Shown piece after piece: positions 47,356-60,163 of a stretch of DNA of 64,000 bases; within the stretch, counting starts at the first letter, position 1; each line of letters begins with the position of its first letter. Under the pieces are notes generated by a model. The model was given only the letters and a program-made list of their open reading frames with translations. It did no database searches and had not been told where the DNA came from. Source of the DNA: Struthidea cinerea. Its lineage: Eukaryota; Chordata; Aves; Passeriformes; Corcoracidae. The DNA lies in assembly GCA_013397865.1 (NCBI GenBank), contig VZTI01001048.1, positions 2,184,871 to 2,248,870 of the forward strand, written 5' to 3'. A program made the position numbers and the translations under genes.

Positions 47356-50300
47356 TCAAATATATGCCCAGACTCATGGGGCACAAGCAGGGTGGAACAG
47401 GTGATACCACCAGCTTCTCTGGGCAAGGAATCTTGCTTTGCATTTCCAGTACTTCTGTGTCTAACAAATACAGTGGACACTGGGCACCTGAACAACTTGC
47501 AACTTGATGGACATAAAAATGAACTTTTCATTGAAGGAAGCTTCTATTCTGCATTTAATTTCTGCTATAAATATTGCCCTAAGGCTGCCCAGGTTTGTAC
47601 AATAGCATTTCACTGGATCTAGAGAAGGTTGGGAGACAATACTTGGGGAGATGAACCATCTTTTTTGGTTTAGCTGCTTATTCTTGTCCCTGCAATCTCA
47701 CAGTGAACTCAGTCACACTTATGGAAGTGTCTTTTATTAATTTGTCATGTCCTACAGATGTAACCTGTAGACATATCATTTCACCTTATAGGATGCTTTA
47801 TTGTCTTAAGCAGAAATGCTTTTCTCGGGAAGGAGTGGATGCCCAGTTTAAATATTTTAACATTTCTGGGAATGGAAAGCAATTGGTGTGGCTCTCCTGT
47901 TTTTATTAATTTACAGCTCTAAGAGAAGATTGCTATTTTGTTTGTAGCAAAATAGTCATGCTCTTGGGGAAGTGTTGGCCAGTGTGTAAATGTCAGAAAA
48001 ATGGTGAGATAGGGGATGGCTTCATGTGAATGGCAAAGTTCTCCTCCTAAAAACTGCTGTGAATTCTTGTTTGCTGAAGGTCTGCTGGTGGGCTTGTTTA
48101 CTTTAGGAATGAAAAACAGCTTTGAGAAACATTGAATACATTGAGCATTAATTTTTGCTCTTAGCATTGGAGACTTCAGTGCTATTATTATTCTTCTCTA
48201 TTGTAGCTTGTACATTTTACAATGATGGTGTTAGTTGAAAAATATTTTATCACTGGTTTGCTAAAATCTGCATTTGGATGAAAGAGTTAAAAAAACCCCC
48301 TTTTTTCTTTTTTCCTTCCTTTTGAGTGAATGTTAGAAGTGCAGACAGGCAGTTCAAAATAATTTCAAGTGCTTGGTATACCAATCCGTGGATGGCAGTG
48401 GGGTGTGCATGAGAGTAGTAGACATCATTGCAAGGGTGGGGTCTTCTCCCAGTTTCCACTGAAACTTTAGTTTTTCTGCTGATTCTATATAGATAATTTG
48501 ATTTCACCAAATTTAGGCAATTAAGTGATTACTATTACTGTTTGCAGCTTAAAACTTTTTCAGTGCATATTTTTTAAAGCGACTACAGATTCTGAAGAGC
48601 CATTCTGTAAAACACAGAAGGATTTATATATTCATGAGTAAAGCAAGACAGCATATCACTGAAAACTGGAATATATGTGGTGTTGATATATATTTATTCT
48701 TACTATGGAAGAAGAAAGCCTTTGTTGTGGCTGGAATGAATAAGTACTAATTTATCTTTCACATACAAGTAAAAAGTTTTCTACTCCTAAGTGCACAGAC
48801 AAGGTGAACTGTTGGTATTCTAGGCCTTGAAATGGGCATTGCTGACTGATCATGCTGCTTTCCACAGTGCTGGCATTCTCTAGCCTGGGGACCCAGCTGA
48901 TCCTGCAGGTGAGGCAATAGCACAGGCTAAGCTCACAGCTCCAAAGTTTTGCTGCTGGTTCTTCGTTAAACTGCACAAAACTTGGGGCCTCACAAGAGAA
49001 AGCAAATAATGAGGTGGTTGAAGTTTAATCACTAGTGTTTTTTCCTAAAAAGACAATTTCCCTAATAAATCAAAATTCAGTACTACAATACTTGCAAAGG
49101 ATAGTACAAGCCCATATGCATTTTTAGTTCACCTAGCCTTTCTCTCCTGAGTAGTATTGGTCAAATAAAGTCTTCTAATTAAAAATGGTTTGGTTATTCC
49201 TAGAATGCCATTCTGTTCTGTTCAGCTGTTGATTTGTGTGTTGTTTCTTCTTAATCTGGAACAACATTTTAAAAAATCCAATTACAGTTTCATTAATCTT
49301 TTCAAAATTTCTCTTATGTGTATAGGATAGTTGAAAGTATCATATAACCTGATGCAGCTGAGTTGTTCTAGGTTATTCCAAAAGTTTCATAGCTGTATTT
49401 TCAGCACTTTTTCACCATATTAAATACACAAAACCATCACATTTTTCCAAGCTTTGCTTGAGCTAGTTAGATTTCAGAGGTTTATCTAGTCATTATTGGT
49501 CTTTAAATATAGTCATCATCATAAATGCCCCTCTGTTTCCGTTTGCTCTGCAGAGGTCAAAAGATGAGGTTGGTTTATGAGCTTATTCTGCCATGTGTCA
49601 CTATCGGCAGCACAATAGAACAGCAGGATGGAGAGGCAGCTCTCACCTCTCCATTTATTACTCTTGTCAACTTGGAAAGGATTTTTTACCTTGTGAAAGG
49701 CCCATCAGCAATGAATCAGTGAAGTGAAGACGACAGTTGATTTGTGAATTCAGATTATATAAAGTGACTAGGCTTCAGTGGACTGTGTAGATAAAGCAAC
49801 TGTCATGATAAGGTGGCATGTGCAATTCCACAAAACCAAATTTATTGCACATTTAAGGAAACCATCCTATTTTAAAATGCCATAAATTTGAAATTGAATA
49901 TAAGTTATACCCTTGAATTTTGATTTATATTTTGAATATTTTTAATGTGATGCTAAGTAGCATAAATTTAATTCTAGGAGTTTATGCATTCCTTTTTTAA
50001 GGGTCATTTTGACTTTTCTTCTGAATATGTTATCACATTCCTGATATTTTATTCCACACAGAAAAATCACTTCATTTGATATTTAGACTTAATAAACATC
50101 AGCAAAGATCAAACTATGATGGCTAGAATAAGAGAGACAAAGTTTATGGGCAAAAAAGAGAGGCCGCAATTTTCCTACTGTAGTCGCAAACACACACTTA
50201 TTAGTAGCAAATGCTGTGTTTGTGTCAATATGTGTTTACAGATCATTAGTGATATAAATGTCTCTCAGGTGTTTAACAGATGAAAGTGGATAATTTCGTG

Positions 50301-51800
50301 GCCTCACAGCACTCATTCATTTGACCTTTTCTGCAGCGTTGATCCTCAGCACTTGTAAGGCTTTGCTTACAATTGCAGATTCCTTCAGCACTCCCGGTTT
50401 CTGGACTCTGTTAGGATTTGGGAGTGGCATCTCATGCGCCTAATCGTGGGGCTTTTCAGTGGTGTTGTGAAACTCCAGAGGTTTTGTAGAACAGTGTTTT
50501 GTTTGGAGTGGAATGTCCATATGGACCCATGGAGTCTTATGCCACATAAAGGGGAAAAGGTCCTGGCACAAGACATAAGAAAATATTGCCAATAACTGCC
50601 CTTTTCTTGTGGATATACAAAGTACTGTGGAATACCCATTACTCTTTTTAAGAGCTGCCAAATGCTATAGGATTAGGTAAGGAATAAGCAGTCTTTTCAA
50701 AATATTTTTTGACAGCTTTACATTAAAAAGAGTTTTATGTTTTGAACATAACACCTGCTGGACTGCCTCAGATTTGGATGGTCCCTCTGACATTGGTCTG
50801 TACCAGATGCTTACAAAAAGATGCAAAGAAATGGACAGCTATGGAAACATTTTCTCCCTAAACCAATGCATCTAGCAATTGGCTTATGCCCTCAACTCTG
50901 AGTTTTAGTGTCACTTATAAATGTCTTTTTCCTTTCTGGTCTAACTGTAGATGTTCTTATTATTCACATAAATGTCTAAGCCTTTTTGAATCCTGCTAAG
51001 CTCTTGGCTTTAATAATATCTTGTGACAATGAGTTCCACATGTAAATTTGGTAGTATATAAAAATACAGTTCAGTGTAGATTTGCTGCCTTTAATTTCAC
51101 TGAGCACTTTTTTCAAAGGTTGGAGCTTTTAAAAACCCGAACCTTCAGAAGGCGCACACAGCAACAATAATGACTTTAATATGTTTCATTATTTATTTTT
51201 CTTCTTGCTTTAAAGTCACGGAATAAGGAAGTTCACAGGGTCTACAGGCCATCTTAAGACAGACTCTTATTCTCTTACAACACATCTGGGCCTATAATGT
51301 CACTTCAGAGAGACGCCTCCTCTCATATCCCAGTCCTGCAGAGTTTAGCAGAGAGTTTCTGCCTTAGCTCTGCCTGTTTTGTTGATTATTAAATTTAAGT
51401 TTCAGCCTGGACTTTAGAAAGCAGCATACTTCAAAGAATTGTTGGTTTGCGTAAGCGTCCACATGTTTGGATACTTACCAAACATATGGGTTTTTCTGAA
51501 TCGCCTTTGCCCATAAAATGAGATGGACATCTTGAGCAATTAGACTTTTCCTCTGAAATTCTTAATATCAGCAAGTCACAATCTTTAGGTAAATGCAAAC
51601 AAATTAGTTTAAAAGTGGGTGTTGTTTACTTGACAGCTTATTTGAAAGTGTTATTTAATTGCTTGACTGCCTTTTTACAGGTTAACTACATCTATAGTGG
51701 CAAGGATATGATTTGTCATATTTTATTTTTGTATCATCTGGATGCTGAACTGATGTATGTGAATCTGAAAATTAGTCCTTTGGAGAGAATTTCTTAAGAG
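47356..51800. other. Non-coding AT-rich unique DNA
   Basis: No supported gene in about 4.4 kb. Open frames are under 90 codons. The part at about 49700-50090 is AT-rich and repeat-free and looks like ordinary or mildly conserved non-coding sequence. A minus-strand GTAAGTATCC donor-like word at about 51472-51481 has only a weak acceptor behind it. Confidence 0.5.
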
Positions 51801-52270
51801 CTATTGTGGCCAGAAATCCCTCCTGGCATGCACCAAATCAACATTTCCTAAGTATGTTCTAGGCAGAGCTGGGCTCTCTGATGTGGTACAGGCTTCTGAC
51901 CTTCCAAACAAGGCGCTGCTTCCACAGGTTTCCAGGCTCCAGATGGCAATAAAACCTGGGGTAAAACTCTGCCTCCACTGTTTAATGGGAACATTTAAAC
52001 AGCCTTCTAATTTCTCTGTGGTACTTATGAGAGCATTTAGAAAAAACCCGCGGTGCCCCAAAACCTCTGTAGCTTGTGGCCTTTTCTTGTGTGGTAGCAC
52101 CAGCTGGAAGGGAGCTGGCAGATGTGCCCTGGTTGGCATTTTGGTTGCACTTGTGCCTGAGACGGATGCTTCTGTCATCGTCCCCATGCTCCAACCGTAA
52201 CTGCACATGCTGGAAAGCTGCAGCACAGGAACAGAAGGGTGGGTTAGAAAGAAGCTTCAAACACTAGAAA
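51801..52270. other. Region of overlapping open frames, unrecognised
   Basis: Frames of 105 codons (+, 51883-52200), 141 codons (-, 51801-52226) and 92 codons (-) overlap. GC is slightly raised with a few CpG near 52050-52195. Neither strand gives a protein I recognise, and both cannot be real. It is most likely stop-poor non-coding DNA or a decayed retrocopy of unknown origin. Confidence 0.3.
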
Positions 52271-53150
52271 AACAACCCTAATAATCCACAGGACTATGAG
52301 GGCTCTGTTACTTAGAGGCAAGGACACAATCTAACTGGGAAGAAGGAGTGTAGAATGAGTTGGAGTCCCTCATACTAGACCAAAGATTTTAAGGTTATCT
52401 GAAAAAACAAATCTGTACATCAGATTAGATTGAATTGTTGTGTGGGTTGTTTACTGGGCTTGCTAGGCTGTAGTGAGTACTGGAGGGACTACTTATCATT
52501 TGCATGGTTTTGAAAAGCAAAAAGGATGAGATTAATAGGCATCTGCACAAACAGTTGTGATAATTTGAAAATCTACACAGCAAGTCAGCCCTTTTCACTA
52601 GTTTTTCCTGTTTTTAAACTAAATGGTGTTTATTAAAAGAGAGAAAGGAAAAACAAAGACTGGTCTGCTTTGTGAAGGACAGTCCATAAACTTTCCCTTA
52701 AAGCTTAAAGCATGCAAGGGTACAAGTGTCCCAAAGTGCACAGCATCCTTCCATGTTTGCTCCTTGTGTTTGCAGTGCTTGGGTTCTCTCACTCTGAAAC
52801 ACAAGAAGACTGCAACATGCACTGTACAGGGGACCACAAAGCTGCTCTTTGGCCCCAAAGGTTTGCCGCCAGAGTGGCACAGAGACAGCATGGGTGGGAA
52901 GCGGGGGAAAATGAAACTGTACTGGTCAGGCTAAAAAGCTGGAAAGTAATTTTTCTCTTCCTGTTGGCATTTTGACAAATCACTTGACAAAAATCTTTGT
53001 TTCTTCAAACAAAATGTGTCTTTTTGTTTCCTTTCCTTTAAATCTCATCTTGTGTTAGAATTGCTCTTCAGTTGAAGCACAGTCCTGTGCTGGAGAGGAT
53101 AGATAGGGCAGCAGGCTGGATGTTGCCACTAGAATGTAGGTAAATGAGAA
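52271..53150. other. Non-coding unique DNA
   Basis: Four open frames of 60-103 codons overlap at 52619-52983 on both strands with no recognisable product. No repeat is identified. Confidence 0.45.
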
Positions 53151-54260
53151 AACACTTGCTTCTCTTTTTAGGGGCTGGCAGCTTTGAAAACTAGCTTTCA
53201 TGTGAATATCAGAAACTTTATTGCCTTGACTTGGGTGACCTCATCTCCTAGAATGAAGTCATTCATTGAGCCAAGAAAGACAAACCTTCGTTCCAGAGAA
53301 TTAATCAAGTCCATCAAATGCTCTGCTTGCATCTTATCTCCAGCCAGTGAGAGAGCAAGCAGTTAAAAACTTGACAGCCACCAGATAGCCTCCTGTTCTT
53401 CATGTTATGCTAACATCAAAAAGGAGCAAAGAGGCTTCCAAAAGCTCAAACTTGCTACTGGATAAGCACAGCTTGACATAATTTCTGACTTGAGGATTAC
53501 ATTGTTTCAAATCAAGGTATTTCTTAGGGAACAAAAACATGGCATTCCGGTGAACTTTAGCTTTTTTTAAAAAAAAAAAAACTATTAACTCTGCCAGATA
53601 GGAATGCTGAGCACATAATTGCTCACCCTGCCTTTTCATCCCAAGCTATCGCAGAACCCATAAACATTCCAATTAGGCAGCCAATTAAAATGAGAAAGAG
53701 CCCTCCTGAATTATACAGCAGTTGGACGCTGTTCTGCCTTTCTAGTTGTCAGCCAGTGAAAGGTTTTTATTGCATTTGAACTGAAGGAGGTGAAAGAATT
53801 AAGTGAAACAGTGATGTTTGAAAGGCCCATGTGAAGGGGCAGCCCAGTGATAATAGTTCTCAGCACTAGTGACAGGGAGCCATTAGTAAGCTATGAAAAG
53901 CTTTGTTATGCTAAGAGGTGGACATTATAAAAGGTAGAAGAAAGCAGTTACTTATAAATAAAAAAGCCCCTTAATTTTGCTATTTTATTACTCTTATGGC
54001 ATGAACTGTATAATTTCAAAATCTGCTTATTTCATGTGATGTGGGTTTTTTTAAGGGGTTATTTGTCAGCTCAGCTAATGCTGGTGCGGAATTTTTTCAG
54101 AGGAAATTATTTTCTGCCAAAATGGCATCCATTAAGATATCAAAGAGCGATGGTACGACACAGAGATCCAAAGTCAGAGAAGGCAAATGGAACAGCTAAA
54201 TATTTTGGGTGCTGGATTGAAAACGTCGTTTTGCAAAGGCTGACTATAGCATAAAACTTT
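53151..54260. promoter_or_regulatory. Conserved-looking non-coding block
   Basis: About 1.1 kb almost free of repeats and long open frames, with many intact factor-type words (ATTAATCAAG, CCAATTAGGCAGCCAATTAA, AGCTCAGCTAATG). A T7A13 junction lies at 53562-53581. The texture is that of a cluster of conserved non-coding elements. Conservation cannot be tested here. Confidence 0.22.
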
Positions 54261-55116
54261 CTCTGTCTTATTCTCCATGAGGAGGCATGGAATCTTACTC
54301 GTTCTGTTTATGCACCATAAAAGTCACCCTTGCTGTGCTGGTTTATGCCCTTGATTGCACTGTTCTTGACCTTTGGGTGATGGCTAAAGCAGTTCCATAC
54401 ACCCTAAATTAACAGTGGGAATTTACCAGGAAACTTAACCTTTCTGAGGCATAACCCACACCAAATCACAGAGAAGGATCTGTTTTTTCCCAATACCATT
54501 TTGCTGCGTTAATATGCCTCTTTCTCCCCTTATTATTCACCTGTTACTGTTTTTGGCAAGGTTTTGCTCCATTAGCAGGACCATCGTGGTCGTTTAAGGA
54601 GGAATTGAGCAGAGGGGATGGGGGGGTACTACTTGGACAGATCCTTCCTCTGCCTCAGATGTGTCTGAACAGAACTGCACCAGAATGAATAATTTCTATT
54701 TTCCTTAGGGCAGGAACAACTTATTCTATATTCTTCGGTACTTGAATGTTCTTATGTTGGTCAGCCTCAAATAGTATTCCCTTAAATATGTCTCTTTAGT
54801 GGTAGATGATATCAATTGATACCACACCTCCCCCTCATCCCTTTTTTTTTAATGTGGAATAGTTTCCATGTCCAGTGCTTGGTTTTTCAGTCAAGTTTCA
54901 GCTCTCTGGCCCCTCTACATCTCCTCTGCAGTGCTTTCTGTGTCATCCCATTTTCCTTGTTGCTTGCCTGCCTCCATTGCTTCAGAGTCCCCTTATTTTC
55001 TGTTCTCTCCATCAGTATTTACTATTTAGCCATTGTCTACGAAAAGAGATCCTGTGCTGTTGCTCTTGTCTGAGCAGAGCTCAGCTGGGTTTGCTGCCTC
55101 CATCTCACCCTGTCAG
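54261..55116. other. Non-coding DNA, pyrimidine-rich at its end
   Basis: No supported gene. The part from 54820 to 55110 is strongly C/T-rich with a T9 run at 54842-54850, and ends in CTCCATCTCACCCTGTCAG, which would make a good splice acceptor. Confidence 0.45.
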
Positions 55117-55260
55117 CTGTCCATTTGTCACCACCCTGCCACTATGGAGAAGAGTCTGTTGGTTCACCTTCAGTTCTCAGCAAATGCACATGATCCTTGT
55201 CCAGTGCACTGGCTGCTTCCAGAGCTGTCTGACGAGAGTGGGATCACGGCCCCGGGGCAG
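55117..55260 (+). other. Possible 144-bp coding exon (weak)
   Basis: A long pyrimidine-rich stretch ending CTGTCAG precedes the segment, and GGCAG|GTAGGA follows it. It is 144 bases, 48 codons in phase 0, and fully open. The C-terminal part reads VHWLLPELSDESGITAPGQ. Its base composition is higher in GC than the flanks and has a more exon-like mix. Against this, a second frame is also open across it, the donor is only moderate and I recognise no protein. It is the best of the exon candidates in the window, but still more likely to be non-coding. Confidence 0.2.
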
Positions 55261-55560
55261 GTAGGATACTGGCCATGTTCCTGGAGAGAGAGAGAAGTAG
55301 CAGCAATGACATCAAAGACAGAGACTGGGTAGGCACTAGAGCCATGGAACTATGAAATACATATATCCTACAGCTTCTCCATAGGCAGAATATTTATTAG
55401 AAATACGTTTTCTGTCAGCTTGGGAAGTATGACTTTTTCTGGTAGAGACAATTTTGCATGTTAAAAGAGCATAAAAATCAGGAGTCATTCTGTGCATAAC
55501 ATGTCCTAAAGCTTATATATTAGTGTTTTCCCATTTGGATTTGTACATGCATCTCATCAA

Positions 55561-55660
55561 AGCAGGGCACGAGGAAGCTGGATGATGTTTTATAGCCTCA
55601 GTGGTGCAGAAGGTCAGACTAGGTCTAACATTCCCTTATGGCATGTGCATATGTGCAAGA
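55561..55660 (+). mobile_element. Possible worn CR1-type 3' end
   Basis: GTGCAGAAGGTCAGACTAGG followed by CTAACATTCCCTTATGGCA recalls the 3' end of older CR1 families known from turtles and crocodilians, which carry a GGTCAGACTAGATGA and CCCTTCTGGC pattern. Only about 40 bases are informative, so this could be chance. Confidence 0.35.
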
Positions 55661-56217
55661 CATTTAGTTTCCATACCTAAACGTGGCAGCATACCTTTCC
55701 CTGTGTTTCCCTTTTGCCAAGTTGCCATGTGCACAACAGTATGGCTGGGAGGATGTCTGGGCTCTGCAAAAGCTGCATGTGCTGCTATCTGAGGAAGCAA
55801 GATGGCTTTTACTGCAAGAGAGTATAAAGATGTGCTTATTTGGGTTGTTTCTGAAAGCCTACTTCTGAACCATCTCATTCATTAATAGAAATTAATTTCT
55901 AGTTTGACCCATAACTCCTGGAAGGTGATAGAAAAGCTTCCAGGGGCTTCAGTGGATCTGGTGAATATGTAGCCAGAGCTCTTTGTTTCTTTGTCCCTTC
56001 TCCATGCTGCATTGGAGAGTGTTCACAGGATTTCCATGGGTAGATGGAAGAGTATCTGTGTGCAGGCACTGCCCAGTGTCGCTTGGGAAAAGGGAAGAGA
56101 TGAGCAGTGTAGCTGTGAATGTCCACACTGCTCCTGATGAAGTGACTGTACGCCAGTATGGATGCAGAATCTGGACTTTACTTAAAATAGAAGCTTTGGA
56201 TTTCAGGAACACCTCAC
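55661..56217. other. Non-coding unique DNA
   Basis: Open frames of 60-105 codons overlap on both strands. None is recognisable. No repeat is identified. Confidence 0.45.
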
Positions 56218-56282
56218 CTTTGTATAGGAGCAGCACAAATTTAGTTGGTAGAAGGTACTCAAACACAAATTGACAGAATCTC
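56218..56282 (-). other. Possible 65-bp minus-strand exon (very weak)
   Basis: On the minus strand, CTCCATTTTTAATGCAG precedes the segment and AAAG|GTGAGG follows it. In one phase it reads FCQFVFEYLLPTKFVLLLYK with no stop, and another phase is also open. The hydrophobic peptide is not recognised. Its strand disagrees with the T-run asymmetry. It is probably a decoy pair of splice-like sites. Confidence 0.08.
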
Positions 56283-56386
56283 CTGCATTAAAAATGGAGT
56301 GTTTCTCATGCAAGACCAGGTAATGTTTCCTAGACCAGTATTACCAAGATGACCACCACTGAACATTCCATGTGGTTGGAGACAAC

Positions 56387-56458
56387 AACCACCTTCACAA
56401 CCACCAGGAGAGAGAAACATGGTAAAAAGAGACCATGGTGGTTAAAAAAGATGGTGGT
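56387..56458. repeat. Imperfect ACCACC/GGTGGT inverted repeat
   Basis: ACCACCTTCACAACCACC at 56389-56406 faces CATGGTGGTTAAAAAAGATGGTGGT at 56434-56458. The ACCACC words pair with GGTGGT to give an imperfect stem of about 20 bases with a loop near 30. Confidence 0.6.
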
Positions 56459-59400
56459 AGGAGCTTCCCAGATCTGGAAGGCTGGGAAATTATGTTGTTA
56501 GTTTTGAGATGTAAAATAAGTTTGATCCAAGAAAAATACTGGGTGCTTTTTCACTAGGTAGGAAAAACACAGCATAGTACAGAAGTTAAATTGGTGACTG
56601 GTAGCTGTATCTGAAGCTGCAGACAAAAGGACAAATCCAGCTTGGGTTAGACACTGCAGAAGAAATTGACTTACAGTGTTAACATAAGCTTCCAACATGT
56701 TATTAAAACAGAGTATTCCTGGCAGCAATCGGATACTTCTGCTACAAATGGACAAGCAGGAGAGGAATTTTACCAGACAAATGGTAACCTGGAATGTAGC
56801 TGTAAATTAAGGGAAACAGGAGGAAAAAACCAAAGAGAATGACCACTTGATACTGATACCAAAGACTGAGGCTGAGCAAGTTGACAAATCAGGAGCACTG
56901 CTTTCACTGGCTCCTGTTTCAAGGACAAATAGAAAGTGAACACAGAAATGACCAGAGCCGAGGAGCAGCTTTCCATAATAGAAAATAAGAGGGACAGCAG
57001 CAGAAAAGTTAATTTCTCAGAACTTCCCACACAGGCAGAGAGTGGGACTGGGAAAGTGACTCTGTGTGACAGCCCATCTCTGGTCCTCTACATTGTGGCA
57101 CTTCGTAAACTAATTTTGTAAAAATTCTGAAAAAGGTTAGTGAGTGTTTTTAGAAACAAAGGAAGGAAAATATTTGAGGATCTGTGTTTTAATTATGGAG
57201 CTGTGGCCATGCCGCATACATGTCATCTTCAAACATTTTTCTGATATTTGGACAAAAATGTTCAAATATATTTCAGTAGTTAATTGCATCCAAGTTTTAA
57301 ATTTGTCTTTTTTTTTCTGTAATTAGTTTTTAATGGCAGGAAACATGAAAAATCATGATTATTTTGACTATTTAGCCTTGCTTGCTTCTTAATCCTCTAA
57401 ATTTACTGCAGAGATAATGGGCAGCAGGGATGACATCATGCATATACAGCTGCCTTTTTAAGTGCCAGGGCCAGAGGAACCACTTATAGTAATTAGGAAA
57501 TCCTTAAACAAGTGTTTGTGAAGTATTGGCTAACCCTCACTGTTTGCTTTTTTCTGGCACCACACTAGAAAGGTTTGACCTTGAATAATTATCTACTCAC
57601 TGACTTTCTATCTTTTCCAGTTACTGGAGCACACAGGCTACTGGTTGATTGCTTTATTGTGGTGTGATATTTTATATATTTTAAAATATAAATAAAATTA
57701 AAAGGCCACATTCCCCCTTAGTCAAATAAGGAGGTGACTGATGTACTGTACTGAGCAGGCCCTAAGGAATATTTCAGAAGGATCAAAGATAAATTGAGTA
57801 ATATTTGATTAGCTTTCTATAATATTGTGTAAATTACCAGTGTTTTCACATGGTGTTCTTCAAAACTTCTTCCCATTAATTTTTACTCTTTCTATCTTGT
57901 CATTAATTAAGACTCTTCCTGCAGTATATTTAGATATATTTTCACCTTAATTATCATCACCCACTTTTTAATGTTTTCAGTTCTAGACCCAGGAAAAATT
58001 GAACAGCTCAAAGAGAATTGTAAGCCACTTGTGAATATTCTGTTCAGCTGACGAAAAAGGTGGTCTAAAACTAGAGGGCAAAGTGTTAAATGTAGCATCT
58101 TTTGTCTGATTCAGTCAAGTTTCAAACTTGTCATTTACACATTTTAAATTCATCTCCTTATTCAGCCTGCATAGCACTCAGACTGTGGACCAGTGGATGC
58201 AGAAACCCTTGTTCACCAGTGCAGTCAGCCACTACGCCAATTGGTCAAAGTCATTCTTCTCAGAATCATATTAAATCACATAAGAGATACTTTTTTTTAT
58301 CAGAAAGGTTATCATATTTTTATGTGGGATGCAAAAATACATTTGAACATAGGTACAGGGAAAAATTCAAATGAAAACAAACAAAAAAACCCAGACAAAA
58401 AATATCAGCATATGAGTATTCCTTTGCAGTGAATTGCATTTGTTATTCTCTCATCACTGGATGCTAATTTTTAGGCTAAAATCTATGGTGATATCCTTGT
58501 AGAAAAGAGAACATGATTATTTTTCTGAGAAATTTAACTTTAAAATAAACCTTTTGCTTTCCTTCTGACTTGTTTTTAATTGCCAGTCTACCTCCCATAC
58601 TACTGAATGAATTCATATGGTTGTCATTTTTCTTAAAAACCCCTTATCTTTTAACCAAATTAAACTGTGTCACACACGGTATCTTTAAAGGTCTTTCATC
58701 TACTGTATTATATCTAAGGAGCAGCACTACTGTCAAAAAAATCAACTAATTAAGAATGCAATGCTGAGACATCACCTTAGAGGCAGTGTCTTTTAGGAAC
58801 AATGCTGCCAACAGAAGGGTCAAGGAAGATGACACCAGCTGCTGTCTGTGTGCTGGGGCTCTCACACAGCCCTGCACACCTCTGTTAGCTGTTTCACAGC
58901 TTCTGCAATGACTCCATGGCCTTTGGAAAAATTAGCAAGATTAAAACCCTACAGATTCCCTTCCTAAACTGCAAGTTTCTGCTCCTGGAAACTTGTGAGA
59001 TATTGTCGTAGTTCTTGTGTACACAATTATATACAACAGCCCTGCATTACTGGGAAAATGAAATGGCACATATACTGTGAGGCTCCTACGGAGTATTGCG
59101 GGAAGTTCTGGAGAGCCACTGGTACGTTTCCTCGTCTAATCTGATTACTCAGTCCAGTGGAAGGTGAGCTTGAATCATTCTGAATTATACTTTGTCAAAT
59201 CTCAAGACTGACAAAGTGAATCTGACTTACATATGAAAAATGGATAAACCCACACTTTATTCCTAATGGCAGTTCTTTCTCTAGCAATGATTGTAAGTTC
59301 CACTTACTTTGGCTTAGAACACTTGCAACGTAGCTGAAAACAATTTTTTGCACGTTAAACTGTTTAAAATAGAACCAGTTCTGTCCTGAAAAAAAACCTT

Positions 59401-60163
59401 GCCTCATCAAAGAACAAGACAAACCGTGTTTGACGTAAGTTTAGTTAAAGGGAATGTCTGTAGCATGATCTGAAACTTGCTAACCTTGGGCAGTAGCTTG
59501 CCAGAGAGGACATGCAGAGGTGTGGTGTGGAAACCTGCTGTTGGATGTAGGAGAGCAGCTGGGAAAAACTCTCCTGCCATCTGAGGTGATGGTGGAAGGC
59601 ACAGAGGGAAAGTTCTCAAATCCAAATCCCTAAATCCTGGGTTTCACAATCTCATGTGGCCTTCTAGGTGAAATTCATTAAAATTTTAAGGTCTCTGAAT
59701 TGCTAAACCTGTGGGTGCATTTGTGAATGTGCCTTAGTTTGGAAAATAAACCCTTCAGTAGATGGTATCTGTTTATTCTGCTGTTTCTATTTAATACATT
59801 AGCAAATTAATTTTTATAATTATCTAGTTCTAGGTTTTATATTTTTCACAAGAGCAGCCTTAGCAAACAGTATCCAGCCTGGGATTTCATAGATTGTAAT
59901 GCTCATGCGTGAACCCCGAGCAAATCATTCTTCTGGCACATAATGGCTTAATTACAAAATAAAGATTATTTCAATTAAAACTGAAGTCAATCTATTTCTG
60001 GGTTTAAAATTGCTATTTCATAATGTACATCACAATGCATAACAGCATGGGACAGGAAATGACTAATACTTGATCCAATTTAATTTATATCAGTGGAAGC
60101 TTAACCTTGATGCCTTGGCCATATTTCAAGTAGAGTTAACACCCTTATTTATACAAAATTGCT
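56459..60163. other. Non-coding AT-rich unique DNA
   Basis: No supported gene in about 3.7 kb. A 16-bp perfect palindrome TATATTTTAAAATATA lies at about 57675-57690 and a T9 run at 57308-57316. Open frames are 90 codons or shorter. The parts near 57380-57480 and 59930-60060 look repeat-free and possibly conserved. Nothing else stands out. Confidence 0.5.

Noticed and set aside
51471..51556. Minus-strand segment ending in GTAAGTATCC
   Set aside because: The acceptor has a poor pyrimidine tract; two frames are open, which gives no discrimination.
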